DNA of 64,000 nucleotides, taken from Cytobacillus pseudoceanisediminis. GTDB lineage: Bacteria; Bacillota; Bacilli; Bacillales; Cytobacillaceae. Location of the stretch: assembly GCF_023516215.1 (NCBI RefSeq), contig NZ_CP097349.1, positions 620,001 through 684,000 on the forward strand, written 5' to 3'. The translations under genes and the position numbers were made by a program. Positions 53,791 to 61,627 of the stretch are shown here, in pieces (position 1 is the first letter of the stretch; each line of letters starts with the position of its first letter). Below the pieces are notes generated by a model. That model was not told where the DNA came from and did no database searches. It saw nothing but the letters and a program-made list of their open reading frames with translations.

Positions 53791-53931
53791 GTTGATCTTC
53801 GCTGTGGGCACTTGATCTCGAAAATGCTGACGCATTTCCTTCGTGCGGTGTTGATTCGAGGAAGTTTATTCAATGTCCTGCGGGATCACCGCACGCCCCG
53901 CAGAAAGCAAGTGCCCCGTGCTGAAATCAAC
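53791..53931. repeat. 141-bp palindromic intergenic repeat element
   Basis: Ends are inverted (GTTGAT/ATCAAC) and inner arms GGGCACTTG/CAAGTGCCC extend the stem; a further hairpin CTGCGGG/CCCGCAG sits near the right end. The overall layout and GC-rich blocks resemble the long REP-like intergenic repeats seen many times in Bacillus genomes. No ORF. Single copy in this window. Confidence 0.7.
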
Positions 53932-54054
53932 GGGCAGAATTCATAGGCAACAACGACAATCTATGAGAAAAAGTCTTCTTAATCTATCAGATTAAAGGAG
54001 GGATTTTCCAATAGTTAGAGAAACTCTTAGTATTAAAAGTTTGGAGGGATTCCT

Positions 54055-54501
54055 ATGTGTAAAGTTGTTTCGCAGGAGTTTAAAGCAGTAGTCATAAAGA
54101 ACAAGGGTCTTTTTAAGGATTATGCCGGCTTGGTGCCTGAAGCAGCTCAGAGCTTCTTGAAGCATGGCCATCTTGTACAGCATAGCAGCGGACTGGAAGT
54201 GACCATTTATGAACCTAAAAGAGGGGAAGACCACTTAGAGGGAATATTTTTTGTCGGTTACTTAGTTCATGAGAAACCTGATACGCTGCCAGATGGGATG
54301 GAATATATAGAGGTACAGCATACTTATGCATCAATCAGAGGAAAGGGAGCTGACATGGGCGGCCTGTATGCGCGTCTTAACAATTGGATTAAGGAGCAGG
54401 GCAATACGCAGGATTCCGCTGATCATTATATTTTGGAAGTTTATTATCCGGTTGAAAATGAGGATGAGGATGTAGAAGTATACATTCCAGTCAAAAACTA
54501 A
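54055..54501 (+). CDS. GyrI-like small-molecule-binding protein
   Basis: A 148-residue stand-alone GyrI/effector-binding domain: FKAVVIKNKGLF opening, IFFVGYLVHEKPDTLPDGM, and EYIEVQHTYASIRGKGADMG, GLYARLNNWI, ending ILEVYYPVEN with the conserved acidic strand. No HTH. Second such protein in the window (other at 40.8 kb), with limited mutual similarity. Start ATG after GGAGGGATTCCT. Confidence 0.82.
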   Translation: MCKVVSQEFKAVVIKNKGLFKDYAGLVPEAAQSFLKHGHLVQHSSGLEVTIYEPKRGEDHLEGIFFVGYLVHEKPDTLPDGMEYIEVQHTYASIRGKGADMGGLYARLNNWIKEQGNTQDSADHYILEVYYPVENEDEDVEVYIPVKN

Positions 54502-54528
54502 CCGCTCAAATTCTGAGCGGTTGTCTGT
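54499..54528. terminator. Bidirectional terminator
   Basis: AACCGCTCA/TGAGCGGTT perfect stem between convergent genes. Confidence 0.85.
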
Positions 54529-54529
54529 C

Positions 54530-55156
54530 TTAGATCTCTTTCGACGAAATCGGGAGAAAGAGCTTTATGCCCCTTTTATTAAATGGAAGCAATTTAAAAT
54601 CGGCTATCAAATGACTTATATAACCCGCAAGGCATGTATAGAATACACCCTCTATGCCAAGTGATGCTTCAAATTTCGCAGAGATGAATCCAAAAAAAAT
54701 AACACCCAGGATGGAATGAGTATAACTGCGGTGGGAAACGAAGGAAGCTATTAATATATAAACCCCAAATAATATCAGCCAAAGTTCCTGCAAAGAGATG
54801 CCTCCCGCCAGGACGCCAATTCCGGTAATGGTCAGCATATGCTTTTGCCTGATTTTCGCAGAAATGGCAGTCATACTGATCCCTATAGCGATTCCCAGCC
54901 ATTTCTCTTTCGGCGAGCCTTCATAGAAGCTATAGATGATCATTAAAATTCCTATGATTTGTGCAACTGTCCGAACGACTTCATGTGAAAGTGTAAGCCG
55001 GTCACGAAGTTTTCCATCAATGTCGAGGTCCGGAATTAATCCAGAAACGCTGCCGAGTCCTACTAATAATAGAGTTGTGGATGGGCTGGCATGAACAGTG
55101 TTCGCAACCACGTATCCTGCTGCTGCTCCAATAGCTGCATGGGCGGTACCATTCAA
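54530..55156 (-). CDS. Membrane-bound metal-dependent hydrolase (YdjM/DUF457-like)
   Basis: About 208 residues with five TM helices. Metal-ligand motifs HAAIGAAAGY (His), GLIPDLDIDG (Asp pair), SHRSYTHS (His-Arg/Thr-His) and YISHLIADFK are those of LexA-regulated YdjM/DUF457 proteins. The TTG at 55156 is eight bases from AAAGGTGG; a GTG at 55168 is too close to it. Substrate unknown. Confidence 0.85.
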   Translation of the reverse strand: MNGTAHAAIGAAAGYVVANTVHASPSTTLLLVGLGSVSGLIPDLDIDGKLRDRLTLSHEVVRTVAQIIGILMIIYSFYEGSPKEKWLGIAIGISMTAISAKIRQKHMLTITGIGVLAGGISLQELWLILFGVYILIASFVSHRSYTHSILGVIFFGFISAKFEASLGIEGVFYTCLAGYISHLIADFKLLPFNKRGIKLFLPISSKEI

Positions 55157-55379
55157 TATAATTTCCACCTTTATAATATATTTGCATTTTTTTCATGCAT
55201 TCTTATATTATATCAAAACATTTGTTCTGTTTAGGGGTTAATAGATTATTTTGTTATTTAGGGCTAAATTCCCCTCAGAGTTCATTATCCTGGGCATACT
55301 TAAAACAGTTCATGGTATAATGAACAATACATTGAGCTATAAGCATACAAAATAGAATTTGTATCTAAGGAAGGTATTT

Positions 55380-56546
55380 ATGTCAGAGGAAAACATAACG
55401 AGGATTCATTTAGACGGCAAGGAATACATACTGATAGGAACAGCACATGTTTCAAAGCACAGCGCGGAACAAGTGAAGGAAGTCATAGAGGCTGAACAGC
55501 CTGACTCTGTTTGTGTGGAATTGGATGAACAGAGATATCAATCGATTACAGAAGGCAGCAAGTGGAAGGAAATGGATATCATCCAGGTAATTAAGGAGAA
55601 GAAGGCATCACTGCTTTTAATGAATCTGGCGATTTCATCCTTTCAAAACCGCATGGCTGACCAATTCGGCATTAAAGCCGGCCAGGAAATGATTCAGGGA
55701 ATTGAATCAGCAAAGGCTGCCGGGGCAAAGCTTGTTCTGGCCGACCGGAATATCCAGATTACCTTTGCAAGGATTTGGGGTAACCTCGGATTAAAAGGAA
55801 AATCCCTGCTTCTTAGTCAAGTAGTAGCAAGTATTTTCAGCAAGGATACGATAACTGAAGAAGAACTTGAGAAAATGAAAAATCAGGATACGATAAATGC
55901 GATTCTAAATGAATTTACAGATAGTTTTCCGCGATTAAAGAAACCGCTCATTGACGAACGGGATCAGTACCTGGCACAAAAAATTAAAGATGCACCAGGA
56001 GAAAAAATAGTAGCGGTGCTTGGGGCAGCCCATGTACCGGGGATCAAAGAGGAAATCAAAAAAGAACAGGACATGGCCAAATTGACTGAGCGCCCTCCAA
56101 AATCCAATGTTCCAAAGATAATTGGCTGGAGTATTCCGGTGTTCATTTTAGCCATAATCGCCTATACATTCTTCGCAAATCCTTCTGCGGGTCTTGCGCA
56201 GACTATCAGCTGGATTATTTGGAATGGCTCCTTGTCGGCGCTGGGGGCTGCCATTGCAATGGGACATCCGCTCACCATTTTAACTGCCTTTGTTGCAGCG
56301 CCAATTACATCATTGAATCCCCTTCTTGCAGCAGGCTGGTTTGCCGGACTGACTCAGGCTTATATAAGGCGTCCGAATGTAAGGGATTTTGAAACCTTAT
56401 CTGAAGATGTCTTCAGTGTTAAAGGATTCTGGAGAAACAAAGTGAGCCGGATTTTATTGATTGTTGTCCTGTCCAATCTGGGCAGTTCGCTGGGAACCTT
56501 CATTGGGGGAGCCGATGTAATCAGAGTGTTTTTTGAAAATTTATAA
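55380..56546 (+). CDS. TraB/PrgY-family membrane protein
   Basis: A 388-residue TraB-type protein. N-terminal Tiki/TraB metalloprotease-like domain: LIGTAHVSKHSAEQVKEVIE with the GxxH motif, CVELDEQRY (ELD), and AVLGAAHVPGIKEEI (second GxxH). Four TM helices from about residue 245 to the end. Enterococcal TraB/PrgY silences pheromone peptides; broader members may cut peptides. Start ATG after AAGGAAGG. Role here unknown. Confidence 0.88.
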   Translation: MSEENITRIHLDGKEYILIGTAHVSKHSAEQVKEVIEAEQPDSVCVELDEQRYQSITEGSKWKEMDIIQVIKEKKASLLLMNLAISSFQNRMADQFGIKAGQEMIQGIESAKAAGAKLVLADRNIQITFARIWGNLGLKGKSLLLSQVVASIFSKDTITEEELEKMKNQDTINAILNEFTDSFPRLKKPLIDERDQYLAQKIKDAPGEKIVAVLGAAHVPGIKEEIKKEQDMAKLTERPPKSNVPKIIGWSIPVFILAIIAYTFFANPSAGLAQTISWIIWNGSLSALGAAIAMGHPLTILTAFVAAPITSLNPLLAAGWFAGLTQAYIRRPNVRDFETLSEDVFSVKGFWRNKVSRILLIVVLSNLGSSLGTFIGGADVIRVFFENL

Positions 56547-56558
56547 GAAAGCTTTTCT

Positions 56559-56590
56559 GGGATGAAATCAAAATGATTTCATCCTTTTTC
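56559..56590 (+). terminator. Intrinsic terminator after traB-like gene
   Basis: GATGAAATC/GATTTCATC stem with T5. Confidence 0.87.
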
Positions 56591-56626
56591 AATTTTAATG
56601 AATTTTTTATACTTCCAAAAAAATAA

Positions 56627-56668
56627 TGAAGAAGGCCAGATGGCCGATTTTGGCAGCTGGCACTTCTT
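56627..56668 (-). terminator. Terminator after the ABC exporter
   Basis: GAAGAAGGCCAG/CTGGCACTTCTTTC imperfect long stem; T-rich on the minus strand side. Confidence 0.6.
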
Positions 56669-56671
56669 TCA

Positions 56672-57793
56672 TTATCTGTCAGCAGCAATCGCTTTTCTCT
56701 TATAAAGCAAGGACCCCAAAAGAAAAGTAACGGCTCCCCATATCACCATCACGCCAATTCCTGCCCAAAGTGCTGCTGTAGCAATGCCGGTTTCATACAC
56801 CATGCTTTCCCTTAAGCCTTCAGCAAAATAGGTTAGCGGCAGGATGCTGGATATTGGCTGGATCCATTCAGGCATCGTTTCAATAGGGAAGAACACTCCG
56901 CTTAAAAACATCATGAGAAAACTGCAGATATTGGCTACTCCCATATAAGCTTCTGTCGTTTTGCTGAAAGATGAGAAGAAGTAGCCAAGTGCATTAAAGG
57001 ATAAAGCACCGATCAGGAATACGATAATCAAGGTAATAGGATTAATATAAAGATTGGCGCCAAATACGAGGACACCTATTAATGAAAGCAGGATGATCTG
57101 CACAATACTGAACAACAGCCTCATAACCATATCACTTAATCCGAAGATGCCCATATTTGCCGGTGTCATACGCAGCCTTTTGATTAATCCCTTTCTGCGC
57201 ATGTCCACCAGGTCCACCATGCCAAACATCCCGCCCTGGGCAATGGATAAAGCTATCATCCCAGTTAAAAGGAAATCTGTATAATCCAATTCATTGGTGC
57301 CGGAGGTTATCGATTCATATTGCAAATCATATTTCGGAGAAGCACCTGCAGCCATTAAATTGGCCTGCTGGACAAACTTATCCAGAATGCTTGAAACTGC
57401 CTGGGCTGCGGCACCCTGTTCATTTTCTTTGTTTATTACAAGGAAAACAGAGGAAGCCTCTGCCGACTCCGGCAGGATGATGGCGGCATCCACTTCCTGA
57501 TCTTTTACCCATTCCTCCGCTTTATCCCTCGTGACAGGCTTTCCTGATTTGACTTCCAAAACGGGAAGTCCGCTGATTTGAGAAAGCATCATCTCTGAAG
57601 CTGGATTCGGGCTTGGATCCACAACAGCCACTTCGGTTTTAAACTCTTCATCTGAATTTCCGCTGAAGATGACCATGAAGATAACCATTAGAATAACCGG
57701 GAAAAAGATGCCCCAGAACCATGCCTGTTTTTCTCGAAGAGTTAATTTCAGCTGTGCCAAAAACATCATTTTAAATTGATGGTATCTATTAAT
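56672..57793 (-). CDS. ABC-2 type exporter permease; possible ATT start
   Basis: About 373 residues: TM1 near residue 20 (FWGIFFPVILMVIFMVIF), a large extracytoplasmic loop of about 140 residues, then five TM helices, as in YhfI/Nod J-type ABC-2 permeases (ABC2_membrane_3). It pairs with the ATPase encoded immediately upstream. The family-typical N-terminus NRYHQFKMMFLAQLKLTL is preceded by ATT, six bases after GGAGGG, with no ATG/GTG/TTG in place; so a rare ATT start or a base error is likely. An upstream frame inside the ATPase gene gives a foreign extension. Confidence 0.87.
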   Translation of the reverse strand: MNRYHQFKMMFLAQLKLTLREKQAWFWGIFFPVILMVIFMVIFSGNSDEEFKTEVAVVDPSPNPASEMMLSQISGLPVLEVKSGKPVTRDKAEEWVKDQEVDAAIILPESAEASSVFLVINKENEQGAAAQAVSSILDKFVQQANLMAAGASPKYDLQYESITSGTNELDYTDFLLTGMIALSIAQGGMFGMVDLVDMRRKGLIKRLRMTPANMGIFGLSDMVMRLLFSIVQIILLSLIGVLVFGANLYINPITLIIVFLIGALSFNALGYFFSSFSKTTEAYMGVANICSFLMMFLSGVFFPIETMPEWIQPISSILPLTYFAEGLRESMVYETGIATAALWAGIGVMVIWGAVTFLLGSLLYKRKAIAADR

Positions 57794-57794
57794 C

Positions 57795-58724
57795 TTAATC
57801 CCTCCATTCTTTGCCGGTAAACGCAATAAACACATCTTCCAGGCTCATTTCCCGTATAGAGACCTGTTCCACCCCGAATGAATTTTCTTTTGTAAACTTA
57901 AATAAGTCCAAAAGGGTTTCTTCAGGCTTTGCTGCCCATATTTTTAGAGTTGCTCCTTCCCGTTCCGTTTTGGATACAGATTCCAGATCCTTCGAAAACA
58001 TATCAGCATTTTCTGCAGCACTTACGCCATCAAGAAAACTCAACCTTATTTCCCGTTCATCTGTAAGCTTCTCTATGAGTGCGGAAGGGGAGTCAAGTGT
58101 GATCACATTCCCCTGATCCACGATGCATACACGATCACTTAATTTTTCTGCTTCTTCCATGTAATGAGTGGTAAGGATGGTTGTTTTCCCTAGTTCTTTA
58201 AGATGAAGAATGATATCCCAAATATTTCTTCTGGCCTGGGGATCAAGGCCGGTAGTCGGTTCATCCAGAAAAATGATTTCAGGGTCACTAATCAGCGCCA
58301 GTCCAATGGCAAGTCTTTGCCTCTGACCGCCTGAAAGCTTTTTTACATGATTTTTGCGGTGCTCCGTAAGATTGACTATTTCCAGGATTTCTTTGGCTGG
58401 CCGTGCATGGTCGTAAAAGGATGCAAAAAGGTTCAGGTTTTCTTCTGGTGTCAATAAATCAAACATGGCACTTGACTGTGGCTGGACGCCAATTTTCTTC
58501 TTTATTGAAACTGCATGCTTATTCCAATCGAGGTCGCCAAAATGGATTTCACCGTTATCGGGTGAAACAAGGCCCTCAATCATTTCCAGTGTAGTTGTTT
58601 TGCCAGCTCCGTTTGGACCGATAATAGTGAAGACTTCCCCGGCATTAACCGAGAAACTTATATCCTGGACAGCCTTTATTTGGCCAAAGGACTTTTGCAG
58701 ATTTCTTACTTCTAACACAGTCAT
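57795..58724 (-). CDS. ABC exporter ATP-binding protein
   Basis: A 309-residue ABC ATPase. Walker A GPNGAGKTTT at about 38-47, Q-loop VQPQSSAMF, signature LSGGQRQRLA near 132, Walker B IIFLDEPTTGLDP, H-loop TTHYME. C-terminal DUF4162-type extension (about 215-305). First gene of a two-gene exporter operon with the permease; drug or peptide export is possible, substrate unknown. Confidence 0.93.
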   Translation of the reverse strand: MTVLEVRNLQKSFGQIKAVQDISFSVNAGEVFTIIGPNGAGKTTTLEMIEGLVSPDNGEIHFGDLDWNKHAVSIKKKIGVQPQSSAMFDLLTPEENLNLFASFYDHARPAKEILEIVNLTEHRKNHVKKLSGGQRQRLAIGLALISDPEIIFLDEPTTGLDPQARRNIWDIILHLKELGKTTILTTHYMEEAEKLSDRVCIVDQGNVITLDSPSALIEKLTDEREIRLSFLDGVSAAENADMFSKDLESVSKTEREGATLKIWAAKPEETLLDLFKFTKENSFGVEQVSIREMSLEDVFIAFTGKEWRD

Positions 58725-58948
58725 TCGTTTTCCTCGCTTTCATGACAAGTTGGATATCAGCATCATGCAAATTTCTAACCTTTTATTTAATACGTTACTT
58801 TTTTTGAAAAAATTCATTTTTTTAGTAAACTTAATAATATCGATACTGGTACCATAATGTGGGACAAACCGATATAGAAAAGATGAATGCTGAGTTTGAA
58901 AATGATATGAGAAGGCTTTTTCTATTAGAAGTTAGGGGAGAAGTGTAA

Positions 58949-59736
58949 ATGCGAGAACTTCCAATAGTGGTTAATGATTTATTAAATGAGTACATAGATC
59001 TAGTAAATGAATATATGCCCAATCAGCTTGAAGGCCTTTATTTGCACGGGTCGCTTGCACTGGATGCTTTTGTGGAAGGATCAAGCGATATTGATTTTAT
59101 TGCGGTTACACAAAGCGGTTTAACTGAATCAGAATTAAAAAAAGCTAAGGAAATCCATAGGATACTAGCAGACAAATATCAGTTTCCTAAGATGGATGGG
59201 GTTTATTTAACTCAAAATGACCTGGGAACGCTTTGTGAATGTTTCTACTATAATAACGGGATAATGAATTATGGGCATTTTCTGAATCCAGTCACCTGGT
59301 GGCTTTTAAAGAAGAATGGTATTGTCATTTATGGGGATGTTCCGGTTATAGAGATAAATGCCAATGATTTGGTTCGTACACTTATGAGAACATGAATACA
59401 TATTGGGCAAATCGAATCCAGTCATACGAGGAATCGATTGATGAACTTACACAAACAGCCGACTCTGCGATTGATAAAGAAGTTGAATGGACGGTGCTCG
59501 GCATTTTGCGTCAGTTTTACACATTGAGAGAGAAGGATATTATCTCTAAGCAAGGGGCTGGGGAGTACTCCTTAAAGCATTTGCCGGAAAAATGGCACCC
59601 AATCATAGTGGATGCCATCAATATTCGCAGAGGTGAGGAAAATAGACATTATACAAGTAAGCGTGATCGAATTGAGGAGACTATTAAACTGTCAAAATAT
59701 CTTATAAGCCAATCAGCAGCAATTAAAAATAAGTGA
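58949..59736 (+). pseudogene. Aminoglycoside-type nucleotidyltransferase (ANT/DUF4111), frameshifted
   Basis: Two frames join into one protein of about 262 residues when one A is added at 59389-59390 (LVRTLMRNMNTYWANRI). The N-terminal nucleotidyltransferase core is GLYLHGSLALDAFVEGSSDIDFI (GS...DxD), and the second half is the DUF4111 helical domain with WTVLGILRQFYTL and GAGEYSLKHLPEKW, the layout of AadA/ANT(9) streptomycin/spectinomycin adenylyltransferases. Chromosomal homologues are common in bacilli and often of unproved activity. GGGGAG precedes the ATG. Confidence 0.87.
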
Positions 59737-59766
59737 GCTTCCCTTGATGTGAAGCTCACTTGACTG
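59730..59766. terminator. Terminator between convergent genes
   Basis: AGTGAGCTTC/GAAGCTCACT perfect stem; T-rich tail on the minus strand. Confidence 0.75.
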
Positions 59767-59773
59767 AAGGCCG

Positions 59774-60115
59774 TTACGTTATCCTCATTGGAGTATTCAA
59801 GTTATGGGAATCCCGATAAGATCGATAAGAGACAAATCTTTTTCCGTGTGAGGATCCATCCAATTGAAGAATCCTTTCATTAATTGTTTCCATATACAGA
59901 AAGTCATCATTCGCATTTAGACGATAGAAAGTGTAGGTGTTTCCAAGGAGTTCTTTCTTTGTTATTTGCGTATCGGGATGCTGCTGGATGAATTCTGACA
60001 GCTGCTTAACAGAAACTGAAGGAATCTCTGCCATTTCATAAAGCCTTCCTTTAAGGCTGGCTTTTAGCTTGCCTACGGCACTCATTGCCTTTTCTTTATA
60101 TTTATTCCTGGACAT
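59774..60115 (-). CDS. Conserved hypothetical protein, 113 residues
   Basis: Basic N-terminus (MSRNKYKEKAMSAVGKLKAS), a middle helix-rich part (VSVKQLSEFIQQHPDTQITK) and a beta-rich C-terminal half. No signal peptide or TM helix. Start preceded by AAAGGAGTG. I do not recognise the family. Confidence 0.75.
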   Translation of the reverse strand: MSRNKYKEKAMSAVGKLKASLKGRLYEMAEIPSVSVKQLSEFIQQHPDTQITKKELLGNTYTFYRLNANDDFLYMETINERILQLDGSSHGKRFVSYRSYRDSHNLNTPMRIT

Positions 60116-60262
60116 GAAGTCACTCCTTTATAATGAGATATTAAGAATAATTTCCATTTGCAGAAAGAATAAACATTACCGGCAGGAAAGTCAAGAACAG
60201 TAACAACTGAAAAAATATTGCTGAAATCTTTCCTGTACTATGAACGATAGGAAGTGCGCGTT

Positions 60263-61087
60263 TTGCCTAAACAGATGAGTTATTTAATACCCGATTGTGA
60301 AAATTGTTTTGGGCTTTGCTGTGTGGCCCTCCCATATGCAAAATCTGCTGACTTTGCTTTTGATAAGGAAGCAGGTAAACCATGTCCCAATCTGCAAGCT
60401 GATTTTCGCTGTCAGATACATGCAGACCTAAGGGGAAAAGGCTTCAGAGGATGCACTTCATTTGAATGCTTTGGAGCAGGCCAAAAAGTATCCCAAAACA
60501 CTTTTATGAATAGAGACTGGCGCACACATCCCGGACTTAAGAAAGAGATGTTTGATGTGTTTCCCATTATGCATCAGCTTCATGAAATGCTTTTCTACTT
60601 AACAGAAATTCTATATTTGGAAGCCGCTAGGCCTATTCATGGTGAAGTCAGAGAAATTTTGGACAAAACAGAGGATTTAACTAATATGGAACCGGGTGTG
60701 ATTATGGGTACTGATGTCCAGTCACATAGGGGTGAAGTTAATAAGCTGCTTCTGAAAGCCAGTGAGCTTGTCAGGAAGAATTCAGGATTGAATCAAAAAT
60801 CCGCGAAAAAATATAGCGGCCGGAGAGATTTTATCGGAGCCAGATTAAGCGGTGAGGTGTTGTGCGGAGCAAATTTAAGAGGTTCCCTGTTTATTGCTGC
60901 TGACCTGCGCAAAGCTGACTTGAGATATACGGATCTTATTGGTGCAGACTTGAGGGACGCGAATTTAAGCGGAGCTAATCTAATGGGAAGTATTTTTCTT
61001 ACACAGGCTCAGGTTAATTCAGCAAAAGGGGACATGTATACGAAGCTGCCAAAGGGTTTACAGAGACCTCAGCACTGGGTGAATTAA
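60263..61087 (+). CDS. Cys-cluster protein fused to pentapeptide repeats
   Basis: About 274 residues. The N-terminal part has CENCFGLCC followed by CPN, C, GCTSFEC within residues 10-75, resembling the YkgJ-type CxxCxxCC metal/Fe-S cluster. A helical middle part (about 90-180) leads to pentapeptide repeats (about 190-255: ADLRKADLRYTDLIGADLRD, then ANLSGANLMGS), predicted as a right-handed beta-helix. TTG at 60263 is nine bases from AGGAAG; a GTG nine bases upstream is too close. Function unknown; pentapeptide proteins can mimic DNA (quinolone resistance) but nothing supports that here. Confidence 0.8.
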   Translation: MPKQMSYLIPDCENCFGLCCVALPYAKSADFAFDKEAGKPCPNLQADFRCQIHADLRGKGFRGCTSFECFGAGQKVSQNTFMNRDWRTHPGLKKEMFDVFPIMHQLHEMLFYLTEILYLEAARPIHGEVREILDKTEDLTNMEPGVIMGTDVQSHRGEVNKLLLKASELVRKNSGLNQKSAKKYSGRRDFIGARLSGEVLCGANLRGSLFIAADLRKADLRYTDLIGADLRDANLSGANLMGSIFLTQAQVNSAKGDMYTKLPKGLQRPQHWVN

Positions 61088-61107
61088 AAGGAAAGAAGAG
61101 ATACCGA

Positions 61108-61610
61108 ATGACACAGAACGAAATCGTGCTTGCTGCCAGCACATCAATTCTACAGGAAGGCAAAGTGCTGATGATAAAAGAGAATAAACCCATTGTAAAG
61201 AATAAATGGAATTTCCCGTCCGGCCGTGTTGAAAAAGGGGAAGATATCCTTGCGGCTGCCTGAAGAGAAGTAAAAGAAGAAACGGGCTTGGACGTAAACC
61301 TGACCCATACAACTGGTATCTATAACTTTACCAGCAGTACAAACCATCAGTCATCTTATTCCCTTTTATTGCTCAAATAAGAGGGGGCTTTTTAAACCTT
61401 CAGGAAGAGGAAATTGCCGATAGCTTGGTGAACCTGTCAAACCTTAATCGCTTAAAAGACGAGGCACTTCGCGATGCCAAAGTGATAAGGCAAATCCTCC
61501 ATGCCGTAAAAGCTGATAAACTTATTCCCTTGGAGCTGTTCAAACAAAGTTATGCTGATAAGGTAAAAGGAATTTTCAGGAATTTTGTCGAAAGAATATC
61601 CTATCGATAA
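61108..61610 (+). pseudogene. Nudix hydrolase with in-frame TGA and frameshift
   Basis: ATG after GGAAAGAAG. Reads as a MutT-like protein; the Nudix box is GRVEKGEDILAAA-stop-REVKEETGL, with TGA (61261-61263) in the variable part where Cys or another residue is normal. A second lesion, one base lost near 61349, moves the frame to one that continues VILFPFIAQIRGGFLNLQEE and ends at 61610. Two lesions make either true loss or two sequence errors possible. Upstream of the second sliding-clamp gene by 17 bases. Confidence 0.78.
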
Positions 61611-61627
61611 AATTAGGTGGGGTATGA

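Noticed and set aside
61261..61263. TGA read as selenocysteine in the Nudix gene
   Set aside because: Nudix hydrolases are not selenoproteins, no SECIS-like hairpin follows, and a second frameshift lies downstream.
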